A stretch of DNA of 7,823 nt. Source: Flavobacterium sp. GTDB taxonomy: Bacteria; Bacteroidota; Bacteroidia; Flavobacteriales; Flavobacteriaceae. Both the position numbers and the translations under genes were made by a program. Numbering within the stretch: position 1 is the stretch's first letter; each line of letters starts with the position of its first letter. Location of the stretch: NCBI RefSeq assembly GCF_021151785.1, contig NZ_JAGKWP010000105.1:1-7823 (forward strand). Direction: 5' to 3'. Of the stretch, positions 1 through 5,322 are shown one piece after another. The notes below the pieces were generated by a model, which was not told where the DNA came from, did not search any database, and saw nothing but the letters and a program-made list of their open reading frames with translations.

Positions 1-2
1 AT

Positions 3-413
3 ATGTTACAAAGAGTTCAAACACTTTATTTAGCTGTAGCCTTTTTATTAACGGGTATTTTACCACTGTTTTTGAATTTGTGGACAACAGTTGCTAAAGT
101 TGATATTATGGCAATGGATTTTTTAATTTATATTGCTTTATTTGGATTTAGTAGTCTATTGGCTTTAATTAGCATATTTAGTTTTAAAAACCGACAAAAC
201 CAATTTGTTATTAACAGATTGAATATGATATTAAACTTTATTTTAATAGGATTGTTGGTATATAATTCACTAACTCTATCCGGAGAAGCGAAAGTTTCTG
301 AGAAGGGTATTGGGATGCTTCTTCCCATTTTTTCTATCGTTTTACTTGTTTTAGCTAATAAGGCAATTAAAAAGGACGAAGATCTCGTAAAATCTGTGGA
401 TCGTATTCGATAA
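3..413 (+). CDS. DUF4293 family small integral membrane protein
   Basis: A complete 136-residue protein. It opens with MLQRVQTLYL and ends in a charged tail with VKSVDRIR, the start and end pattern I associate with DUF4293 proteins of Bacteroidota. Four hydrophobic stretches (about residues 7-26, 39-60, 70-92 and 102-118) indicate a four-pass inner-membrane protein. Short basic segments such as KNRQ (62-65) lie between helices, and the lysine/aspartate-rich C terminus is probably cytoplasmic. No catalytic motif is visible and the family has no established function. The ATG lies only two bases from the window edge, so promoter and upstream neighbour cannot be seen; in related genomes I recall the rho gene lying upstream, which cannot be checked here. 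Transcription probably ends at the hairpin 31 bases downstream. The family call rests on recalled sequence pattern. Confidence 0.85.
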   Translation: MLQRVQTLYLAVAFLLTGILPLFLNLWTTVAKVDIMAMDFLIYIALFGFSSLLALISIFSFKNRQNQFVINRLNMILNFILIGLLVYNSLTLSGEAKVSEKGIGMLLPIFSIVLLVLANKAIKKDEDLVKSVDRIR

Positions 414-443
414 ACCTATCATCTTAGTTTATTAGTGCGTTAT

Positions 444-475
444 AAAATCCGAACCCCGTGTTCGGATTTTGTGTT
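444..475. terminator. Intrinsic terminator between convergent genes, possibly bidirectional
   Basis: A perfect 11-bp stem pairs 444-454 (AAAATCCGAAC) with 460-470 (GTTCGGATTTT) around a 5-base loop (CCCGT). On the plus strand the stem ends in TTTT, followed by GTGTTTTATA. It lies 31 bases after the stop of the DUF4293 gene and 31 bases beyond the stop of the minus-strand phosphoesterase. The A-rich left arm gives a short T run on the minus strand as well, so it can plausibly end both transcripts. Confidence 0.85.
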
Positions 476-501
476 TTATACTAATTTCATTTAACATACT
501 T

Positions 502-999
502 CTACCCTTTCTTACCTATTTCTACAATTTCTAAATTTTGAATTTTATCGCCATCAATCTCAAAGCGTAGCATGGTTCTTACTTGATGAAATCCATGGAT
601 ACCTGCTGCACCTGGATTCATATGCAATAAATTAAGTTTTTTATCAAATTGTACTTTTAATATATGTGAATGTCCACAAATAAATAATCTGGGAGGATTT
701 TTTTTAATTTCTTCTCTTATTGCAACATTATATTTATCAGGATATCCACCAATATGAGTAATCCAAACATCGACACCTTCACACATAAATCGATTATGCA
801 AGGGAAACTCTAAACGAGCTTCATTATTGTCAATATTACCAAAAACCGCACGAACTGGTTTTATTTTTTTTATGGTATCTGTAACTATTAAATCTCCAAT
901 ATCACCTGCGTGCCACACTTCATCTGCCAAATTTACATATTTTAATATAGTTGCATCAATATGACTATGAGTATCGGATAAAAGTAGAATTTTTTTCAT
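502..999 (-). CDS. YfcE/MJ0936-type metallophosphoesterase
   Basis: A complete 165-residue calcineurin-like phosphoesterase, close in length to the small YfcE/MJ0936 group. The dinuclear metal-site motifs are all present and in order: D9-T-H11 in LLLSDTHSH, G32-D33 in HAGDIGD, G54-N55-I-D57 (usual form GN.D/H), H82 in THIGG, and GHSH at 109-112. Members of this group hydrolyse phosphodiesters in vitro with Mn or other divalent metals; physiological substrates are mostly unknown. There is no signal peptide or membrane segment, so it is probably cytosolic. The ATG at 999-997 gives the canonical MKKILLLSDTH start and the next Met is at residue 72, so the start is secure. It is convergent with the DUF4293 gene and divergent from truA. 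A perfect -7 element lies only four bases before the ATG, which suggests a transcript with little or no leader. Confidence 0.92.
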   Translation of the reverse strand: MKKILLLSDTHSHIDATILKYVNLADEVWHAGDIGDLIVTDTIKKIKPVRAVFGNIDNNEARLEFPLHNRFMCEGVDVWITHIGGYPDKYNVAIREEIKKNPPRLFICGHSHILKVQFDKKLNLLHMNPGAAGIHGFHQVRTMLRFEIDGDKIQNLEIVEIGKKG

Positions 1000-1003
1000 A
1001 GCT

Positions 1004-1011
1004 CAAATTTA
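1004..1011 (-). promoter_or_regulatory. Probable -7 promoter element of the phosphoesterase gene
   Basis: Read on the minus strand this is TAAATTTG, an exact match to the Bacteroidota -7 consensus TAnnTTTG. The last base lies four bases before the ATG at 999. No TTG stands 17-23 bases upstream; the nearest resemblance is TTC at 1034-1032 with a 20-base spacer. In AT-rich DNA the element could occur by chance, but the divergent arrangement requires a promoter somewhere in this 89-base gap. Confidence 0.5.
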
Positions 1012-1025
1012 TGCTTTTATTAGGA

Positions 1026-1048
1026 AATGGCGAATTGAAATTGCCATT
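1026..1048. repeat. Imperfect palindrome in the divergent promoter region
   Basis: Left arm AATGGC-G-AATT (1026-1036) pairs with right arm AATTGCCATT (1039-1048), leaving one bulged G at 1032 and a 2-base centre (GA). Ten base pairs match. It sits between the two -7 elements and covers the TTG (1035-1037) proposed as the -33 element of truA. Its position suits an operator, but a chance palindrome in AT-rich sequence is possible and no cognate regulator is visible in the window. Confidence 0.4.
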
Positions 1049-1064
1049 CATTTTTGTAAATTTG
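1035..1064 (+). promoter_or_regulatory. Probable truA-ABC exporter promoter
   Basis: TTG at 1035-1037, a 19-base spacer, then TAAATTTG at 1057-1064, an exact match to the Bacteroidota consensus TTG-N17-23-TAnnTTTG. The predicted start of transcription near 1068 gives a leader of about 20 bases before the TTG start codon of truA at 1089. This is the best-formed promoter in the window. Confidence 0.7.
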
Positions 1065-1088
1065 TCCATTCGTATTTAAAATTTAATT

Positions 1089-1826
1089 TTGAGATATTTC
1101 ATAGAATTTGCATATAATGGTAAAAATTATTTTGGATTTCAAGTCCAACCCAATGCCATTTCAGTTCAAGAAACATTAGATAAAGCGTTGTCTTTACTTA
1201 CTCGACAAACTATTGAAATTGTTGGTGCAGGAAGAACAGACAGTGGCGTACATGCCAAACAAATGTTTGCTCATTTTGATGCAAATGAACTTTCTAACAT
1301 TCCAAAATTAATTCAACGCTTAAATTCTTTTCTTCCTCAAGACATTGTTATTTATAAAATCCAAATTGTCCATGATGAGGCTCATGCCCGATTTGATGCT
1401 ATTTCAAGAACATATCAATACCACATACATACTTTTAAAGATGCTTTTATAAACGAAGGAAGTTGGTATGTACATCAAAAATTAGATATAGATCGTATGA
1501 ACCAAGCTGCTGAAATTCTTCTTGAGTATACTGATTTTGAGTGTTTTTCTAAAGTACATACTGATGTGAAAACATTTAATTGTAAAATAACCGAAGCATT
1601 TTGGACTACTTATGAAAATCAATTGGTTTTTACTATTTCAGCTGATCGTTTTTTGAGAAATATGGTACGGGCAATAGTTGGAACCCTTATAAATGTTGGG
1701 ATTCATAAATTTTCGATAGATGATTTTAGAAAAGTAATTGAAAGTAAAAACAGAGGAAAAGCTGGTTTTTCTGTTCCTGCACATGGTTTATATTTAGTAG
1801 CCGTTCAATATCCTTATATAAAATAA
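1089..1826 (+). CDS. truA: tRNA pseudouridine(38-40) synthase TruA
   Basis: A complete 245-residue TruA. The enzyme isomerises uridines at positions 38, 39 and 40 in the anticodon stem-loop of many tRNAs and works as a cytosolic dimer without cofactor. The N-terminal strand RYFIEFAYNGKNYFGFQ (2-18) is typical. The catalytic aspartate is D51 in GAGRTDSGVHA (46-56). Further family signatures are ARFDAISRTYQYH, FLRNMVRAIVGTL and, near the C terminus, AGFSVPAHGLYL. Length is slightly below that of E. coli TruA. The start is TTG: an in-frame TAA lies at 1077-1079, no in-frame ATG or GTG lies between it and the gene, and a later start would remove the conserved first strand. It is the first gene of a probable two-gene unit, with the ABC exporter 32 bases downstream. 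Confidence 0.96.
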   Translation: MRYFIEFAYNGKNYFGFQVQPNAISVQETLDKALSLLTRQTIEIVGAGRTDSGVHAKQMFAHFDANELSNIPKLIQRLNSFLPQDIVIYKIQIVHDEAHARFDAISRTYQYHIHTFKDAFINEGSWYVHQKLDIDRMNQAAEILLEYTDFECFSKVHTDVKTFNCKITEAFWTTYENQLVFTISADRFLRNMVRAIVGTLINVGIHKFSIDDFRKVIESKNRGKAGFSVPAHGLYLVAVQYPYIK

Positions 1827-1858
1827 ATACATTCATTTTAAATCTAATAAAATAAAAA

Positions 1859-3676
1859 TTGAAAAAGCAATCATCATTCAATAAAGTTCTAGCTTATGCG
1901 AAACCATACAAAGGAAAACTATTCTTGGTTGGATTTTGGGCGTTTTTTTTAGCAATAGTTGCAGCATTACGACCTCTTTTATTGAACTTGACCGTTGACA
2001 ATTATTTGATTGCTGCAAAAAAAGAATCTAATATTATTCAAGATACTTTTGCCCACTTTATGAATTATTTTTTTGCGGGTAATGACAAAACTACAAATCT
2101 ACAAATTTTAGTAATAATTATGTTTGTGGTCTTATTACTAGAAGTGATTGCTCAATTTTATTTTGTTTACCTAGCTAGCTGGTTAGGTCAAGATATTGTA
2201 AAAGATATTCGTGAAAAATTATTCCATCATTTATCTAATTTCAAAATGAAATATTTTGATAATGAACCGGTGGGTAAATTAATTACACGTTGTGTATCTG
2301 ACATGGAAAATATTGCTAGTATTTTTAGTCAAGGGCTTTTTATGATTGTGAGTGACATTTTAAAAATGATCATTGTGCTCTTATTTATGTTGGTAATAAA
2401 TTGGAAAATCACTGGTATCGTTTTACTTATAATGCCTGTAATTCTTATAGCGACAAATATTTTCAATCGAAAAATGAAAGTAGCTTTCAATGAAGTAAGA
2501 AATGAAGTAGCTAACTTAAATACATTTATTCAAGAGCGATTAACTGGAATGAAAATTGTCCAACTTTTTAATCGTGAAGCTATTGAATACGAAAAATTTA
2601 AAGAAATCAATGAAAAACACAACAAAGCTTGGCTAAAAAATATTTTATATAATAGTATTTTTTTTCCTATTGCTGACATCATATCAAGTATTACTCTTGG
2701 TCTTGTGGTTTACTTTGGTGCCTTATTTATTCTTAATGGAGATACGGAAACTTCTGTAGGACAATTAATCTCTTTTAATATGTATATTTCAATGTTATAT
2801 AATCCATTAAGACAAATTGCAGATAAGTTTAATGTTATGCAAATGGGAATTGTAGCAGCAGATAGGGTTTTTGAAGTTATGGAATCAAATGCACAAATTC
2901 AAGATTTTGGTACAATTGAGGCAAAACATTTCAAAGGAAATATACATTTACAGGATGTTAGATTTAGTTATTTGCAAGGTGAAGAAATTTTAAAGGGAAT
3001 CAATTTAGAAATCAATGCAGGACAAACTATAGCCATTGTTGGTGCCACAGGTGCTGGTAAATCTACTATTATCAATTTGATTAACCGATTTTATGAGATT
3101 GATTCCGGAACAATAACAATAGATGGAATTGATATAAATAAATTTACTTTACAAAGTTTAAGAAAGCAAATCGCTATCGTTTTACAAGATGTCTTTTTAT
3201 TTTCTGATTCTATTTACAATAATATTACATTATTTGATTATTCTATTACTAAAGAAGAAGTGATTACCGCTGCAAAGAAAATAGGAATACATGAATTTAT
3301 TATGAGTTTACCAAATGATTATGAATATGATGTAAAAGAAAGAGGTGTTATGCTTTCTTCTGGTCAACGCCAATTGATTGCTTTTTTAAGAGCCTATTTA
3401 GCACAACCTAGCATTTTAATTTTAGATGAAGCCACATCATCAATTGATACCCATTCTGAAGAATTGATACAACAAGCAACAACTACTTTAACAAAAGATC
3501 GAACTTCAATTATCATAGCACATCGATTGGCTACTATTATTAATGCTGATTTAATCATTGTTATGGATAAAGGACAAATTGTAGAAAAAGGAAAACACAT
3601 AGATTTAATTCAGTTAGAAAATGGTTATTATAAAAAATTATACCAAGCTCAATTTGAAAATGAAATAGTGAACTAA
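1859..3676 (+). CDS. ABC exporter half-transporter (membrane domain fused to ATPase)
   Basis: A complete 605-residue type IV ABC exporter subunit of the MsbA/lipid- and drug-exporter class, expected to work as a dimer in the inner membrane. Six membrane helices fall at about residues 20-44, 82-106, 156-180, 183-202, 266-292 and 299-320; a loop of some 35 residues after the first is probably periplasmic. The domain carries family motifs YFDNEPVGKLITR (132-144) and VQLFNRE (234-240). The ATPase domain starts near 356, with Walker A GATGAGKST (395-403), Q-loop Q443, signature LSSGQ (499-503), Walker B ILILDE ending D523-E524, D-loop SSID (527-530) and switch H555, so it should hydrolyse ATP. The start must be TTG, because an in-frame TAA lies at 1853-1855 and the first internal Met is at residue 68. 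It probably shares the truA transcript. Substrate unknown; msbA-like lipid export is possible but not shown. Confidence 0.93.
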   Translation: MKKQSSFNKVLAYAKPYKGKLFLVGFWAFFLAIVAALRPLLLNLTVDNYLIAAKKESNIIQDTFAHFMNYFFAGNDKTTNLQILVIIMFVVLLLEVIAQFYFVYLASWLGQDIVKDIREKLFHHLSNFKMKYFDNEPVGKLITRCVSDMENIASIFSQGLFMIVSDILKMIIVLLFMLVINWKITGIVLLIMPVILIATNIFNRKMKVAFNEVRNEVANLNTFIQERLTGMKIVQLFNREAIEYEKFKEINEKHNKAWLKNILYNSIFFPIADIISSITLGLVVYFGALFILNGDTETSVGQLISFNMYISMLYNPLRQIADKFNVMQMGIVAADRVFEVMESNAQIQDFGTIEAKHFKGNIHLQDVRFSYLQGEEILKGINLEINAGQTIAIVGATGAGKSTIINLINRFYEIDSGTITIDGIDINKFTLQSLRKQIAIVLQDVFLFSDSIYNNITLFDYSITKEEVITAAKKIGIHEFIMSLPNDYEYDVKERGVMLSSGQRQLIAFLRAYLAQPSILILDEATSSIDTHSEELIQQATTTLTKDRTSIIIAHRLATIINADLIIVMDKGQIVEKGKHIDLIQLENGYYKKLYQAQFENEIVN

Positions 3677-3713
3677 ATCGATTGAAATTTAAATTATTTA
3701 TTATTTTAGTTCA
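3669..3713. repeat. Inverted repeat spanning the exporter stop codon
   Basis: Nine-base arms TGAACTAAA (3669-3677) and TTTAGTTCA (3705-3713) are perfectly complementary, separated by 27 AT-rich bases. The left arm contains the TAA stop of the exporter gene. The right arm is followed by AAAACAAT rather than a T run, so it does not look like a standard intrinsic terminator. It may be fortuitous. Confidence 0.35.
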
Positions 3714-3763
3714 AAACAATAAAAATCTAACAATTCTATTCCCTTTAAATTCAAAAAAATTAC

Positions 3764-3771
3764 TATTTTCG
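3764..3771 (+). promoter_or_regulatory. Probable -7 element of the lpd promoter
   Basis: TATTTTCG matches TAnnTTTG at five of six fixed positions (C for the third T). It ends 30 bases before the lpd ATG, giving a predicted leader of about 27 bases. No TTG lies in the expected -33 window; TTC at 3739-3741 (22-base spacer) is the nearest. It falls inside the non-coding 125-base gap after the exporter gene. Confidence 0.45.
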
Positions 3772-3801
3772 CAAGAATTAAAATTGACAAATTTTTACAA
3801 A

Positions 3802-5190
3802 ATGAAATATGATATCATAGTTTTAGGAAGTGGTCCTGGTGGTTATGTAACTGCAATTAGAGCTTCACAATTAGGTTTTAAAGTAGCTGTTATTGAAAAA
3901 GAAAATTTGGGTGGGATTTGCTTAAATTGGGGGTGTATTCCAACAAAAGCATTATTGAAATCTGCTCAAGTATTTGACTATTTAAAACATGCTGGAGATT
4001 ACGGATTAAAAGTAGACAATGTTGACAAGGATTTTGGCGCTGTTATTGCTCGTTCAAGAGGTGTAGCTGATGGAATGAGTAAAGGTGTACAATTCTTAAT
4101 GAAAAAAAATAAAATCGATATTATTGATGGTTTTGGTAAAGTAAAACCAGGTAAAAAAGTGGAAGTAACTGCCGCTGACGGTAAAGTTAGTACTTTAGAG
4201 GCTAATCATATTATAATTGCTACCGGTGCTCGATCAAGAGAATTGCCTAACTTACCTCAAGACGGTAAAAAAGTTATTGGTTACAGACAAGCCATGACTT
4301 TAGCTGAACAACCAAAAAAACTAATAGTTGTGGGTTCAGGTGCAATCGGGGTTGAATTTGCACATTTCTACAATGCAATGGGAACAGAAGTAACTATTGT
4401 TGAGTTTATGCCTAACATTGTACCCGTTGAAGATGAAGATATTTCAAAACAATTTGAACGTTCTTTAAAGAAATCAGGTATCAACATTATGACTAATGCC
4501 TCTGTTGAAAAAGTAGACACTTCTGGTGCTGGTGTAAAAGCTACAGTTAAAACGGCCAAAGGAGAAGAAACTTTAGAAGCTGATATTCTTTTATCTGCTG
4601 TCGGAATCAAATCAAATATTGAAAATATTGGTTTGGAGGATGTGGGTATTGCAACTGATAGAGATAAAATTTTAGTTAATGCATACTACCAAACTAATGT
4701 TCCTGGTTACTATGCTATTGGAGATGTTGTTCCAGGTCAAGCATTAGCTCACGTGGCTTCAGCAGAAGGTATCCTATGTGTTGAAAAAATTGCTGGTTTA
4801 CATGTTGAACCTTTAGATTATGGAAACATCCCAGGCTGTACTTATGCAACTCCTGAAATTGCTTCTGTTGGTTTAACAGAAAAAGCAGCTAAAGAAAAAG
4901 GTTATGAAATTAAAGTAGGTAAATTCCCTTTCTCTGCTTCAGGCAAAGCTAAAGCTGCAGGTACACCAGACGGATTTGTTAAAGTAATTTTCGATGCAAA
5001 ATATGGTGAATGGTTAGGATGCCATATGATTGGTGCTGGGGTTACTGATATGATAGCAGAAGCAGTTGTGGCTAGAAAACTAGAAACTACAGGACATGAA
5101 ATTTTAAAAGCAGTTCACCCTCACCCTACTATGAGTGAAGCGGTTATGGAAGCCGTAGCAGATGCTTATGGTGAAGTAATTCATTTATAA
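3802..5190 (+). CDS. lpd: Dihydrolipoyl dehydrogenase (E3 subunit)
   Basis: A complete 462-residue flavoprotein disulfide reductase. E3 reoxidises dihydrolipoamide with NAD+ in the pyruvate, 2-oxoglutarate and branched-chain 2-oxoacid dehydrogenase complexes and in the glycine cleavage system, in the cytosol. FAD-binding motif GSGPGG is at 9-14; the redox-active disulfide is C40/C45 in GGICLNWGCIPTKALL; the NAD-binding motif GSGAIGVE is at 178-185, with its acidic residue E185; a second FAD contact is in YYAIGDV; the C-terminal catalytic pair is H441 and E446 in HPHPTMSE. The frame is open back to TTG at 3682, but family members begin at the MKYDIIVLGSGPGG segment, so ATG at 3802 is chosen; the 40 extra codons would cover the probable promoter. 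No E1 or E2 gene is adjacent, so this single E3 probably serves several complexes. A terminator follows. Confidence 0.96.
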   Translation: MKYDIIVLGSGPGGYVTAIRASQLGFKVAVIEKENLGGICLNWGCIPTKALLKSAQVFDYLKHAGDYGLKVDNVDKDFGAVIARSRGVADGMSKGVQFLMKKNKIDIIDGFGKVKPGKKVEVTAADGKVSTLEANHIIIATGARSRELPNLPQDGKKVIGYRQAMTLAEQPKKLIVVGSGAIGVEFAHFYNAMGTEVTIVEFMPNIVPVEDEDISKQFERSLKKSGINIMTNASVEKVDTSGAGVKATVKTAKGEETLEADILLSAVGIKSNIENIGLEDVGIATDRDKILVNAYYQTNVPGYYAIGDVVPGQALAHVASAEGILCVEKIAGLHVEPLDYGNIPGCTYATPEIASVGLTEKAAKEKGYEIKVGKFPFSASGKAKAAGTPDGFVKVIFDAKYGEWLGCHMIGAGVTDMIAEAVVARKLETTGHEILKAVHPHPTMSEAVMEAVADAYGEVIHL

Positions 5191-5209
5191 CTAAATTATA
5201 CCTTTAAAT

Positions 5210-5245
5210 AAAAATCCGTTAGGTCAAGACTTAACGGATTTTTTT
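5210..5245 (+). terminator. Intrinsic terminator of lpd
   Basis: Left arm 5210-5224 (AAAAATCCGTTAGGT) pairs with 5229-5243 around a CAAG loop, with one G-U wobble (5222/5231). The right arm runs into a seven-T tract at 5239-5245. It begins 20 bases after the lpd stop and 78 bases separate its end from the next gene, so lpd and the WG-repeat gene are probably transcribed separately. Confidence 0.9.
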
Positions 5246-5264
5246 GTAACTTTTAATAAGAACA

Positions 5265-5288
5265 TTGGCATATAAATACCTATCTTTA
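5265..5288 (+). promoter_or_regulatory. Weak candidate promoter for the WG-repeat gene
   Basis: TTGG at 5265-5268 resembles a -33 element and TATCTTTA at 5281-5288 matches TAnnTTTG at five of six fixed positions, but the 13-base spacer is shorter than the usual 17-23. An alternative -7 at 5291 (TATTTTAT) gives a 23-base spacer but matches less well. A promoter is expected in the 77-base gap after the lpd terminator; its exact place is uncertain. Confidence 0.25.
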
Positions 5289-5322
5289 AATATTTTATAT
5301 TCATTTTAACTTAAAATCTATT

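Noticed and set aside
128..328. Antisense open frame of 66 codons inside the DUF4293 gene
   Set aside because: Wholly overlaps a recognised gene and its translation shows no motif; a shadow frame.
3394..3600. Antisense open frame of 68 codons opposite the exporter ATPase domain
   Set aside because: It is the complement of the conserved Walker B to H-loop region and has no features of its own.
3669..3713. Inverted repeat as the exporter's terminator
   Set aside because: The 27-base loop is long, the stem is AT-rich and no T tract follows the right arm. Kept only as a low-confidence repeat.
3682..3801. A 40-codon in-frame extension upstream of lpd starting at TTG 3682
   Set aside because: It is Lys/Asn/Leu-rich without family resemblance, overlaps the likely promoter at 3764-3771, and E3 proteins begin at the MKYDIIVLGSGPGG strand. 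ATG 3802 is the better start.
4368..4610. Antisense open frame of 80 codons opposite lpd
   Set aside because: Lies opposite the conserved NAD-binding domain; Ser/Thr-rich shadow translation without motif.
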